Assembly: GCA_017480565.1 (NCBI GenBank)
Contig: JAFVAL010000067.1
Span: forward strand, 1-55,846
DNA length: 55,846 nt
Origin: Lachnospiraceae bacterium
Lineage (GTDB): Bacteria; Bacillota; Clostridia; Lachnospirales; Lachnospiraceae
Direction of reading: 5' to 3'
Below the pieces are notes generated by a model. That model ran no database searches. It was not told the origin of the DNA and saw nothing but the letters and a program-made list of their open reading frames with translations. This document shows positions 1 through 7,895 of the stretch, piece after piece. Position numbers and translations under genes: made by a program. Each line of letters opens with the position of its first letter. Positions within the stretch are counted from its first letter, which is position 1.

Positions 1-2
1 AG

Positions 3-455
3 GTGGATCTGAAAGATGAACAGACGACGGTGGTGCTGAATGCGAGCGGGCCGAGGGAAGGGCTGAGGCCGGAGCTGGATCATTTTCTTGATTATTTGAG
101 TGAGAATGTGGTAGCGGATCCGCTGTCTACACGGCTTGAGGTGGAGGTCGAGAGTGCGAGAAGTTCTGCGGTATGGAGGACAGAGTATATGACATTTAAG
201 ATGAAGTTGGATGAGGCGTTTCAATCTGGACACGATGAAGGTGTCGAGGAGGGGATTGAGAAAGGGATTGAGAAAGGGATCGAGATTGGAGAAAATCGAG
301 GGATTGAAAAGGGGATTGCACGAGTGATTCTACAGCTTCTCAGTGCTGGAATGACTCCAGAGGAGATCGCTGAGAGAACGGATTATACAATTGAGGAGAT
401 TGATAAGATCAAGGAAGAGGCTGAAGCGCAGGCTTGTTCTGTTGATCGATGTTAG
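3..455 (+). CDS. Rpn/PD-(D/E)XK nuclease-family protein, C-terminal part
   Basis: This resembles the C-terminal part of Rpn-type recombination-promoting nucleases, often annotated as PD-(D/E)XK family transposases. Visible features are the pre-tail segment with WRTEYMTFKMKLDEAF, then a low-complexity charged tail with iterated GIEKG units at about residues 80-105, then a short helical end. The catalytic N-terminal nuclease domain is absent. The reading frame is open to the window edge, so the true start is probably upstream and the gene is 5'-incomplete here. Whether the complete gene is intact cannot be seen. A GC-rich hairpin follows the stop codon. Confidence 0.6.
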   Translation: MDLKDEQTTVVLNASGPREGLRPELDHFLDYLSENVVADPLSTRLEVEVESARSSAVWRTEYMTFKMKLDEAFQSGHDEGVEEGIEKGIEKGIEIGENRGIEKGIARVILQLLSAGMTPEEIAERTDYTIEEIDKIKEEAEAQACSVDRC

Positions 456-465
456 AAGATGAGTT

Positions 466-487
466 CGCCCCGGCACAAGCCGGGGCG
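466..487. terminator. GC-rich hairpin between the Rpn-like ORF and argG
   Basis: A 9-bp perfect stem (CGCCCCGGC with GCCGGGGCG) and an ACAA loop lie between two convergent genes. The following bases on the plus strand (GTTGTATT) are only moderately T-rich. It probably ends transcription from one or both sides. Confidence 0.5.
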
Positions 488-501
488 GTTGTATTAATGT
501 G

Positions 502-1710
502 TTATTCTTTGATTCCTTGCATGACGGCTGCGCGTACCCGGGTGGATAAGCCGTAGAGGGTGATAAAGCCGCTGGCGTCGTGGTGGTCGTAGAGATCGCC
601 GGTTGTGAACGACGCGATGCTTTCGTTGTAGATCGAGTACGGGGAGGTGGTTCCCTGTTTGATGATGTTGCCTTTGTAGAGCTTTAACTTGACTTCGCCG
701 GTGACGTATTCCTGGGTGGATTCGATGAAGGCCTGGTATGCTTCACGCAGCGGAGAGAACCATTTCGCAGAGTAGATCAGGTCTGCAAATGAGTTCGAGA
801 TGTTTTTCTTCGCGAGCAGTGTCTCTTTATCGAGGATCAGTTCTTCTAGCTGCATGTGGGCTTCCATCAGAATAGTGCCACCGGGGGTCTCATAGACGCC
901 GTGGGACTTCATGCCGACCATACGGTTTTCGACGATATCGCAGATGCCGACGCCGTGCTTGCCACCGAGTTTGTTGAGTGCGCGCAGGATGTCGGAGTAC
1001 TTCATCTGCTCGCCATTTAACGCGACCGGGACGCCTTTTTCAAAGGTAAGGCTGATCGTCTCAGATTCGTTCGGTGCATTTTCTGGCGTCTGGCACATCA
1101 TGAGCATGTGCTCGTAGTTCGGTGCCTGAGAGGGATCTTCCAGTTCCAGGCCTTCGTGGCTGCTATGCCAGATGTTGCGGTCGCGGCTGTAGCTGTTGTC
1201 TGCGGAGAAGGGGAGATGGATGTTGCGTGCTTTGCAAAATGCCAGCTCTTCTTCGCGGGATTTGATGTCCCAGGTGCGCCAAGGAGCGATGATCTTGATG
1301 TCCGGTGCAAGGGCTTTGATACCGAGCTCGAAACGAACCTGGTCGTTGCCTTTGCCGGTAGCACCGTGGCAAATGGCGGTTGCATTTTCCAGACGGGCAA
1401 TTTCAACGAGCTTTTTGGCGATTAGCGGACGAGCCATCGCGGTTCCTAACAGATACTTATGCTCATAGACTGCATTTGCCTTTACGCAAGGCGCGATGTA
1501 GTTCTCACAGAATTCATCGACGACATCGAGAATGTATAATTTTTCAGCGCCGGTGTATTTTGCACGGGCTTCCAGATCACCGAGTTCGTCTTCCTGCCCG
1601 ACGTTGATACAGACACAGACGACGTCACAGTCATAGTTTTCTTTGAGCCAAGGAATTAAAACGGTGGTATCGAGGCCACCGGAATAAGCTAAAACGATAC
1701 GTTCTTTCAT
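502..1710 (-). CDS. argG: argininosuccinate synthase
   Basis: Argininosuccinate synthase condenses citrulline and aspartate using ATP in the cytosolic arginine pathway. The 402-residue product matches the usual family length of about 400. It opens with the PP-loop ATP-binding motif AYSGGLDTTV close to the N terminus. The ATG at 1710 is chosen because a GGAGGG ribosome binding site sits directly upstream; the longer open frame to 1797 runs through the promoter and has no family resemblance. The gene is divergent from argC, and the two share a control region with candidate ARG boxes. No argH is present in the window. Confidence 0.95.
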   Translation of the reverse strand: MKERIVLAYSGGLDTTVLIPWLKENYDCDVVCVCINVGQEDELGDLEARAKYTGAEKLYILDVVDEFCENYIAPCVKANAVYEHKYLLGTAMARPLIAKKLVEIARLENATAICHGATGKGNDQVRFELGIKALAPDIKIIAPWRTWDIKSREEELAFCKARNIHLPFSADNSYSRDRNIWHSSHEGLELEDPSQAPNYEHMLMMCQTPENAPNESETISLTFEKGVPVALNGEQMKYSDILRALNKLGGKHGVGICDIVENRMVGMKSHGVYETPGGTILMEAHMQLEELILDKETLLAKKNISNSFADLIYSAKWFSPLREAYQAFIESTQEYVTGEVKLKLYKGNIIKQGTTSPYSIYNESIASFTTGDLYDHHDASGFITLYGLSTRVRAAVMQGIKE

Positions 1711-1755
1711 AAGAGTTCCCTCCAATTCATAGTATGATTCCCTAAAACGGTTATA

Positions 1756-1784
1756 AATATACAATATCATGCATGAAAATGCAA
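1756..1784 (-). promoter_or_regulatory. argG promoter
   Basis: On the minus strand, TTGCAT (1784-1779) and TATATT (1761-1756) are separated by 17 bp, upstream of the argG ribosome binding site. The -35 element overlaps a candidate ARG box at 1770-1783. Confidence 0.55.
1770..1783. promoter_or_regulatory. candidate ARG box (argG side)
   Basis: TGCATGAAAATGCA fits the ArgR/AhrC operator pattern TGNATWWWWATNCA with one mismatch and overlaps the argG -35. A weaker copy, TGCATAAAAATTTA, lies at 1793-1806. Arginine-dependent repression is inferred; no argR gene is in the window. Confidence 0.45.
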
Positions 1785-1836
1785 TATGAAAATGCATAAA
1801 AATTTAAAAAATCTAATAATTATGTAAGCTTGGGTC

Positions 1837-1864
1837 TTGCAAAATGAGGGAATAGCTGTATAAT
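1837..1864 (+). promoter_or_regulatory. argCJBD promoter
   Basis: TTGCAA (1837-1842) and a consensus TATAAT (1859-1864) are separated by 16 bp. The argC start lies about 48 bases downstream. Confidence 0.65.
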
Positions 1865-1870
1865 TATGCT
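1857..1870. promoter_or_regulatory. candidate ARG box over the argC -10
   Basis: TGTATAATTATGCT matches TGNATWWWWATNCA at all but the last position and covers the argC -10. ArgR bound here would block RNA polymerase. Part of the match comes from the -10 sequence itself, so confidence is limited. Confidence 0.45.
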
Positions 1871-1911
1871 CGTTACCATAGGTTTGATAATGATTTGAAA
1901 TGGAGATAGAT

Positions 1912-2955
1912 ATGATTCGAGTGGGAATCATCGGTTCGACCGGATATGCCGGGCAGGAACTGGTTCGGTTGTTGCTTACGCATCCGCAGGCGAAGATCGT
2001 CTGGTATGGGTCGCAGAGTTATGTGGATCAGAAGTACGCGGATGTTTATAGAAATATGTTCAAACTGGTGGACGATGTCTGCCGGGGTGAGGATCTGACC
2101 GCTTTGGCAAATGAATGCGATGTGATTTTTACCGCAACGCCGCAGGGCTTATGTGCAAAGCTTGTCAGTGAGGAAGTGCTTACGAAGTGTAAGGTGATCG
2201 ATCTGAGTGCAGATTTTCGACTGAAGGATGTAGAAGTGTACGAGGCGTGGTATAAGATCAAGCATGCGTCACCGGATTATATTAAGGAAGCGGTTTATGG
2301 TCTTTGTGAGATCAACCGGGAGGAGATCAAGAAGGCGAGACTGATTGCGAATCCGGGCTGTTATACGACATGCTCGATTTTGACGGCGTATCCGTTAGTG
2401 AAGGAAGGGATTATCGATCCTGACACCTTGATTATCGATGCGAAGTCCGGAACTTCCGGGGCTGGCAGAGGGGCGAAGGTCGCAAATCTGTTCTGTGAAG
2501 TCAATGAGAGCATCAAGCCTTACGGTGTGGCAAATCACAGACACACACCGGAGATTGAAGAACAGCTGGGCTACGCAGCAGGAAAGCCGTTGACGCTTAG
2601 TTTTACGCCACATTTGGTGCCGATGAACCGAGGCATTTTGGCGACGGAGTATGCGTCGCTGACGGATCCGAAGATCACAAAAGAAGAGATTCGCGCGGCA
2701 TATGAGAAGTATTATAAAGATGAATATTTCATTCGATTACTTGCGGACGGTGTGGTGCCGGAGACGCGTTGGGTCGAGGGCAGCAATTTCGTGGATATCG
2801 GATTTGTGAAGGATGAGCGAACCGGGCGTGTGATCCTGATGGGCGCGATTGATAACCTGGTGAAGGGTGCTGCCGGACAGGCGGTGCAGAATATGAATCT
2901 GGTGTTTGGGCTTCCGGAGAATACCGGGCTTGCATTTGCACCGGTCTTCCCTTGA
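1912..2955 (+). CDS. argC: N-acetyl-gamma-glutamyl-phosphate reductase
   Basis: ArgC reduces N-acetylglutamyl phosphate to the semialdehyde with NADPH. The 347-residue product has the N-terminal dinucleotide-binding motif GIIGSTGYAGQEL and the catalytic cysteine in NPGCYTT (Cys150). The ATG at 1912 is preferred over the ATG at 1900 because GGAG at 1902-1905 gives it a proper ribosome binding site. It is the first gene of argC-argJ-argB-argD, which runs from a consensus promoter overlapped by a candidate ARG box. Confidence 0.95.
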   Translation: MIRVGIIGSTGYAGQELVRLLLTHPQAKIVWYGSQSYVDQKYADVYRNMFKLVDDVCRGEDLTALANECDVIFTATPQGLCAKLVSEEVLTKCKVIDLSADFRLKDVEVYEAWYKIKHASPDYIKEAVYGLCEINREEIKKARLIANPGCYTTCSILTAYPLVKEGIIDPDTLIIDAKSGTSGAGRGAKVANLFCEVNESIKPYGVANHRHTPEIEEQLGYAAGKPLTLSFTPHLVPMNRGILATEYASLTDPKITKEEIRAAYEKYYKDEYFIRLLADGVVPETRWVEGSNFVDIGFVKDERTGRVILMGAIDNLVKGAAGQAVQNMNLVFGLPENTGLAFAPVFP

Positions 2956-2998
2956 TGGGTGTCATGGAAGCGAAATGTTAGGAGAAGAGGAATCATTT

Positions 2999-4231
2999 AT
3001 GAGTGAGATCAAGATAATTACGGGCGGTGTGACAGCCGCTAAGGGATACGAGGCAGCCGGTTGTGCGGCTGGTTTGCGGAAGAAAGAACGTCTTGACGTG
3101 GCGATGGTTTATTCACAGGTGCCTGCAAAGATCGCGGGTACATTTACCACGAATGTCGTGAAGGCTGCGCCGGTGAAGTGGGACCAGATGATCGTGAGGG
3201 AAGAAGAAACCGCGAGAGCGATTGTGCTGAATTCCGGCATTGCCAATGCCTGCACGGGTGCGGAAGGCCTTGCGGCAAATGCAGCGATGGCGGATGCGGC
3301 GGCGCAGGCACTTGGGGTGAAGTCGAACGAGATTTTGACGGCTTCGACCGGTGTGATTGGAATGCAGCTGCCTCTTGAAAAGATTGTGCATGGCATGAAG
3401 CTTTTAGCAGAGGCGAAAGCGGAAGGCGCAGAGGCAGCGCATCAGGCAGCACTTGCGATCATGACGACGGATACGATTCCGAAAGAAGTTACGGTGACAT
3501 TTGAGGTTCAAGGAAAGACCGTGACGATTGGCGGTATGTCGAAGGGGTCCGGCATGATTCATCCGAACATGGCGACGATGCTTGGCGTGCTCACGACGGA
3601 TCTTGCGATCTCGAAGAAGCTGCTGCAGGAAGCGCTCTCTAATGATGTTGTAGATTCTTTTAACATGATTTCGGTGGACCGCGACACGTCCACGAACGAT
3701 ACGCTGGTTATTTTTGCAAATGGTCTCGCAGGCAACGTAGAGATCACAGAAAAGGATGCAGATTACGAGGCATTTTGTGAGGCACTGCATGTTGTGACAA
3801 CGTCTCTTGCGAAGATCATGGCTGGCGACGGAGAGGGTGCTTCGAAACTTTTGGAAGTGACGGTGGAGCATGCGGCGGATAAGCCGAAGGCACGGACGCT
3901 TGCGAAGGCTGTGATTACGTCAAATCTGGTGAAGACCGCGATCTATGGCAGCGATGCGAACTGGGGACGCATTTTGTGCGCGATGGGCTATTCCGGCGCA
4001 GATTTTGACCCGGAGGTTGTGGATATCACGATTGTAAGCATCGCGGGCGTAAGTAAGATCGTGGCAAATGGGATGGCGACGGATTACAGCGAAGAGTTTG
4101 CGACGGAGATCTTAAAGCAGGAGAAGGTGACCGTGCTTGTGGATATGAAGGAAGGCGACGCTTCTGCGACGGCCTGGGGCTGTGATCTGACGTATGATTA
4201 TGTAAAAATCAATGGTGACTATCGGTCCTGA
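2999..4231 (+). CDS. argJ: bifunctional glutamate N-acetyltransferase / amino-acid acetyltransferase
   Basis: ArgJ transfers acetyl from N-acetylornithine to glutamate, recycling the acetyl group; bifunctional forms can also use acetyl-CoA. The 410-residue precursor has the autocleavage motif HPNMATML, with Thr193 the expected new N-terminal nucleophile of the beta chain. KGSGMIHPNMATM is typical of the family. The start at 2999 follows GGAGAAGAGG; the open frame extends upstream into argC without homology. The pathway here is the cyclic acetyl-transfer type. Mono- versus bifunctionality cannot be told from sequence by eye. Confidence 0.93.
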   Translation: MSEIKIITGGVTAAKGYEAAGCAAGLRKKERLDVAMVYSQVPAKIAGTFTTNVVKAAPVKWDQMIVREEETARAIVLNSGIANACTGAEGLAANAAMADAAAQALGVKSNEILTASTGVIGMQLPLEKIVHGMKLLAEAKAEGAEAAHQAALAIMTTDTIPKEVTVTFEVQGKTVTIGGMSKGSGMIHPNMATMLGVLTTDLAISKKLLQEALSNDVVDSFNMISVDRDTSTNDTLVIFANGLAGNVEITEKDADYEAFCEALHVVTTSLAKIMAGDGEGASKLLEVTVEHAADKPKARTLAKAVITSNLVKTAIYGSDANWGRILCAMGYSGADFDPEVVDITIVSIAGVSKIVANGMATDYSEEFATEILKQEKVTVLVDMKEGDASATAWGCDLTYDYVKINGDYRS

Positions 4232-4236
4232 TTTGG

Positions 4237-4242
4237 TATAAT
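4237..4242 (+). promoter_or_regulatory. possible internal promoter before argB (-10)
   Basis: TATAAT preceded by TGG forms an extended -10 a few bases after the argJ stop. No good -35 is visible. It may give extra argBD transcription. Confidence 0.35.
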
Positions 4243-4291
4243 AAAGAGGTAGAGTATGATTATTTACCGTAGTGCCAAGGAGGTTAGTGAA

Positions 4292-5170
4292 ATGAATATG
4301 GAGCCCATCATTGCAAAGGCCGAGACACTGATTGAGGCTTTGCCGTACATCCGCCGGTTTAACGATAAGATCGTGGTGGTCAAGTACGGTGGCAGCGCGA
4401 TGACGGATGAAGATCAGCAGGTGCACGTGATTGAGGATATCGCGATGTTAAAGTCGATTGGCATGCATCCGGTGATTGTGCACGGCGGGGGCAAGGCGAT
4501 CTCGAAGTGGGTGCGGCTGCTTGGCAAGGAGCCGGAGTTTATCCGCGGCCTTCGTGTCACGGATGAGGATACGATGGAAGTGGCGGAGATGGTGCTTGGA
4601 CGCGTGAACAAGTATCTGGTGCAGCTTCTGGAGAATCTTGGCGTGCAGGCGGTCGGGATCAGCGGTAAGGATGCTTCGACGATCAAATGTAAGAAAAAAG
4701 AGTTGGCTGACGGTTCAGATCTCGGCTATGTCGGTGAGGTGACAGAGGTGGATCCGAAACTGATCCAGACGCTTCTTGATGAAGGATTTGTCCCGATCAT
4801 TGCGCCGGTCGGTGTCGGTGCGGACGGCCGGGCTTACAATATCAACGCGGATGATGCCGCGACCGCGGTGGCGGAAGCGCTGCACGCGGAGAAGCTGGTA
4901 TTTTTAACCGATACAGAGGGTGTCTACCGCGACTACAATGACAAGGATTCGCTTATTTCTGCGATCAGCGTGGACGATGCGAGAGAGCTGATTGCCTCTG
5001 GCGCAGTGGAAGGCGGCATGATTCCGAAGATTGAAGGCTGTCTGCAGGCTGTGGAAAATGGTGTCGCGAACGTCCATATCCTGGACGGACGTCTGCCGCA
5101 TTGTCTGCTTTTGGAGTTTTACACGATCAAGGGTGTCGGCACGGTGTTTAATAAGGATGGCAAACCGTAA
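4292..5170 (+). CDS. argB: acetylglutamate kinase
   Basis: ArgB phosphorylates N-acetylglutamate with ATP, the usual feedback-controlled step of arginine synthesis. The 292-residue product shows VVKYGGSAM near the N terminus, [11 protein letters not shown] in the substrate loop and the amino-acid-kinase segment [19 protein letters not shown] at 4277-4283 fixes the start at 4292. The N-terminal extension before the kinase fold, about 25 residues including [10 protein letters not shown], is typical of arginine-sensitive enzymes, so feedback inhibition by arginine is likely but inferred. Confidence 0.94.
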   Translation: MNMEPIIAKAETLIEALPYIRRFNDKIVVVKYGGSAMTDEDQQVHVIEDIAMLKSIGMHPVIVHGGGKAISKWVRLLGKEPEFIRGLRVTDEDTMEVAEMVLGRVNKYLVQLLENLGVQAVGISGKDASTIKCKKKELADGSDLGYVGEVTEVDPKLIQTLLDEGFVPIIAPVGVGADGRAYNINADDAATAVAEALHAEKLVFLTDTEGVYRDYNDKDSLISAISVDDARELIASGAVEGGMIPKIEGCLQAVENGVANVHILDGRLPHCLLLEFYTIKGVGTVFNKDGKP

Positions 5171-5190
5171 TCCAAAGGAGGTTCTTTGTG

Positions 5191-6375
5191 ATGAGTCAAT
5201 GGATGGAAATGGCCGATGCGGCCTTAATGCATACGTATAACCGCTTTCCGTTGGTGTTGACCAAAGGCGAGGGTGTCTATCTTTATGATGAGACCGGCAA
5301 AAAGTATCTGGACTTTGGTGCGGGCATCGCTGTGTTCGGCCTCGGCTATGGGAATCAGAAGTTTAACGATGCGGTGAAGAAGCAGATCGATGAGATTGTG
5401 CACACATCGAATTTATTTTATACGATTCCGCTTGCAAAGGCTGCGATGAAGGTCAAAGCCGCGACGGGGATGGATCAGGTCTTCTTTACCAACAGTGGTA
5501 CCGAGGCGATTGAAGGCGCGGTCAAGCTTGCAAGAAAATATGCTTGGCTAAAGAACCCCGAGCAGCCGAAGAATGAGATTATCGCGATGCAGCATTCATT
5601 CCATGGCCGTAGCATGGGTGCGCTTTCTGTGACTGGAAATGCACATTATCAGGAGGCTTTTAAGCCACTGGTTGGCGGCGTGAAGTTTGCGCAGTTTAAT
5701 GACTTAGAGAGCGTGAAGGCGCAGGTGACCGATGCGACGTGTGCAATCCTTCTTGAGCCTGTTCAGGGTGAGGGAGGCATTTTCCCGGCCACGAAGGAGT
5801 TCCTTGCGGGCGTAAAAGCGCTCTGTGAGGAAAATGATATCGTTCTGATCTTTGATGAGATTCAGTGTGGCATGGGCCGTACCGGTTCGATGTATGCCTA
5901 CATGCAGTACGGAGTGAAGCCCGATATCATTACAACCGCGAAAGCGCTTGGAAATGGGCTTCCTGTCGGTGCATTTGCGGCTGTGAAGAAGGTCGGAGAT
6001 GCAATTCAGCCTGGCGATCACGGGACGACGTACGGCGGCAATCCGCTTGCATGTGCGGCGGTGGATGCGGTGCTTACGATCTTTGAGGAGGACGATGTGG
6101 TCGGTCATGTCAATGAGATCGCTCCGTATCTGATTACGAAGCTTGAGGAAGTGGTAGAAAAGAGCCCGCACGTGAAGGAGCGCAGGGGTCTTGGCCTGAT
6201 GCAGGGGTTGGAGCTTACCTGCCCGGTGGGCGATGTGGTAAAGAAAGCCATGGCAAATGGCCTGATTACGATGTCTGCGGGAAGCAATGTGCTTCGTCTG
6301 GTGCCTCCGCTTGTGATCGAAAAAGAACATGTGGATGAGATGATCGGGATTTTGACCGATATTTTATGTGAATAA
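5191..6375 (+). CDS. argD: acetylornithine aminotransferase
   Basis: This class III PLP aminotransferase converts N-acetylglutamate semialdehyde to N-acetylornithine. The 394-residue product carries TNSGTEAIEGAVKLAR, the FDEIQCGMGRTG motif with the PLP-nitrogen aspartate, and the Schiff-base lysine in TTAKALGNGLP (Lys251). The start is ambiguous: a GTG at 5188 and an ATG at 5191 are adjacent, both served by AAAGGAGG at 5174-5181. It is the last gene of the arg operon and is followed by a strong terminator. Relatives can also act on succinyl-diaminopimelate or ornithine; the operon argues for argD. Confidence 0.93.
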   Translation: MSQWMEMADAALMHTYNRFPLVLTKGEGVYLYDETGKKYLDFGAGIAVFGLGYGNQKFNDAVKKQIDEIVHTSNLFYTIPLAKAAMKVKAATGMDQVFFTNSGTEAIEGAVKLARKYAWLKNPEQPKNEIIAMQHSFHGRSMGALSVTGNAHYQEAFKPLVGGVKFAQFNDLESVKAQVTDATCAILLEPVQGEGGIFPATKEFLAGVKALCEENDIVLIFDEIQCGMGRTGSMYAYMQYGVKPDIITTAKALGNGLPVGAFAAVKKVGDAIQPGDHGTTYGGNPLACAAVDAVLTIFEEDDVVGHVNEIAPYLITKLEEVVEKSPHVKERRGLGLMQGLELTCPVGDVVKKAMANGLITMSAGSNVLRLVPPLVIEKEHVDEMIGILTDILCE

Positions 6376-6380
6376 GACTA

Positions 6381-6431
6381 AGCCGTCTGCGGAAGTGAAA
6401 TTGTAAATTTTTGCGGGCGGCTCTTCTTTTT
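6381..6431 (+). terminator. arg operon terminator
   Basis: AGCCGTCTGC pairs with GCGGGCGGCT over 10 bp including G-U pairs, with further AT pairing inside, and is followed by CTTCTTTTT. Confidence 0.75.
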
Positions 6432-6432
6432 C

Positions 6433-6461
6433 TTGATAATCTTTTTGCAAACCAATATAAT
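6433..6461 (+). promoter_or_regulatory. comEA promoter
   Basis: TTGATA (6433-6438) and TATAAT (6456-6461) are spaced by 17 bp, directly behind the arg terminator. Transcription would start near 6468, which rules out the upstream in-frame start at 6433. Confidence 0.65.
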
Positions 6462-6519
6462 AAAAAGTGTTCCGACATCGATTCCGGTATGCTTTGGGAG
6501 ATGGATGCGAGGTTGGAAT

Positions 6520-7140
6520 ATGAAGAGAAGTAAAGTGATAGCAGGAGTTCTGTTGCTTTTGATTGGCGTGTGTGGCTTTCTCTACGGGAATGGGAGTACA
6601 TTTTCAGGAAGAGACTTCATTTCTCTATCCGGAGGACGTGGAGGAGTCGGTGATGACACAAAGGCCTGGTCAGGCGAGATGACTAGCACCTCGCAGGAAG
6701 CGGTCGTAACGACCAAGGAAGCAACGCTTACGGTCTATATCTGCGGACAGGTGTATCGTCCCGGGGTGTATGATTTGCCTGTGAGTGCAAGGCTTTGGGA
6801 CGCTGTGGAGCTAGCCGGCGGGATGACGCCGCAGGCGGCGGAGAGTGCGATCAATCTGGCGGAACCGCTTTCTGACGGGGAGCGTTACTATATCCCGATG
6901 CGCGCCGAGACCGAGGAAGGCGTGCTGTTTGCGGATCAGAAGGATACGCGAATCAACATCAATACGGCTTCCAAGGAGGAGCTGACATCGCTTCCGGGAA
7001 TCGGTGCGACGAGGGCAGAGAACATCGTGGCTTACCGTGAGGCGAACGGGAAGTTTACATCGATTGAAGAACTCAGCAAAGTAAGTGGGATCAGTGAGGG
7101 AATCTTATCGCAGATTTCGGATAAGATTCGTGTCAAATAA
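6520..7140 (+). CDS. comEA: ComEA-type helix-hairpin-helix DNA-binding protein
   Basis: ComEA is the membrane-anchored double-stranded DNA receptor of competence machinery. The 206-residue product has an N-terminal membrane anchor (about residues 6-22), a Ser/Thr-rich linker, an SLBB domain (LTVYICGQVYRPGVYDLP) and a C-terminal double HhH beginning ININTASKEELTSLPGIG. The start at 6520 lies downstream of the promoter, with a weak GAGG site. comEC lies about 3 kb downstream, separated by a two-component system. Whether the organism is transformable is unknown; HhH receptors are widespread in Clostridia. Confidence 0.87.
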   Translation: MKRSKVIAGVLLLLIGVCGFLYGNGSTFSGRDFISLSGGRGGVGDDTKAWSGEMTSTSQEAVVTTKEATLTVYICGQVYRPGVYDLPVSARLWDAVELAGGMTPQAAESAINLAEPLSDGERYYIPMRAETEEGVLFADQKDTRININTASKEELTSLPGIGATRAENIVAYREANGKFTSIEELSKVSGISEGILSQISDKIRVK

Positions 7141-7171
7141 ATGCGTAACAGAAAAGATTGGGAGAGAAGAA

Positions 7172-7858
7172 ATGGCAAGAAGAATTTTGGTTGTGGATGA
7201 TGAGAAACTGATTGTGAAGGGGATTCGTTTCAGCCTTGAGCAGGACGGCATGGAAGTGGACTGTGCCTATGATGGCAAGGAAGCCCTTTCGATGGCGGAA
7301 AATGGATCGTACGACGCGATTTTGCTGGATGTGATGCTGCCGGAGATGAATGGATTCGAGGTATGTCAGCAGATTCGCGAGTTTTCGGATGTGCCGATCA
7401 TCATGCTGACAGCCAAAGGTGATGATATGGATAAGATTCTGGGCCTTGAGTACGGTGCGGATGATTATATCACTAAGCCGTTTAATATCTTGGAAGTCAA
7501 GGCGAGAATCAAGGCGATCTTACGCCGCAGCAGCAAGATGGCTGTGCGCGATGAGCATAAGACGGTTTCTTACCATGGACTGACGCTTGACAGTGAGAGC
7601 CGCAGGGTGACAGTCAACGGCAAAGAAGTCAACCTGACCGCGAAGGAATTTGACGTGCTTGAGCTTCTGGTCTTTAATCCGAACAAGGTGTATTCCCGCG
7701 ATGCGCTGCTTAGTACGATCTGGGGCTATGATTACCCGGGCGATGTGCGCACCGTGGATGTTCATATCCGTCGTCTTCGTGAGAAGATTGAGACGAATTC
7801 CAGTGAACCGATGTATATTCAGACAAAGTGGGGTGTAGGTTATTTCTTCAAGAACTGA
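7172..7858 (+). CDS. OmpR/PhoB-family response regulator
   Basis: This is a cytosolic transcription regulator of 228 residues. The receiver domain occupies about residues 1-120, with the phospho-acceptor in ILLDVMLPEMNG (Asp53), the Thr of IIMLTAKG and the Lys of DDYITKPF. A C-terminal winged helix follows, including VRTVDVHIRRLREKIE. GGGAGAG precedes the ATG. The cognate kinase follows within 40 bases, and the third gene is a GerMN lipoprotein. It resembles WalR/PhoP-type regulators, but the specific regulon cannot be assigned. Confidence 0.92.
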   Translation: MARRILVVDDEKLIVKGIRFSLEQDGMEVDCAYDGKEALSMAENGSYDAILLDVMLPEMNGFEVCQQIREFSDVPIIMLTAKGDDMDKILGLEYGADDYITKPFNILEVKARIKAILRRSSKMAVRDEHKTVSYHGLTLDSESRRVTVNGKEVNLTAKEFDVLELLVFNPNKVYSRDALLSTIWGYDYPGDVRTVDVHIRRLREKIETNSSEPMYIQTKWGVGYFFKN

Positions 7859-7895
7859 CCGGGGCGGAAAGTTTTTATCCGCTCTGACGGATTTT

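Noticed and set aside
230..320. Short tandem repeats as a CRISPR or intergenic repeat
   Set aside because: They encode the iterated GIEKG tail common in Rpn-type proteins and lie in a coding frame. There are no spacers.
5704..6330. 208-codon open frame antisense to argD
   Set aside because: It lies entirely inside argD, has no family resemblance and no promoter or ribosome binding site. It is a composition shadow.
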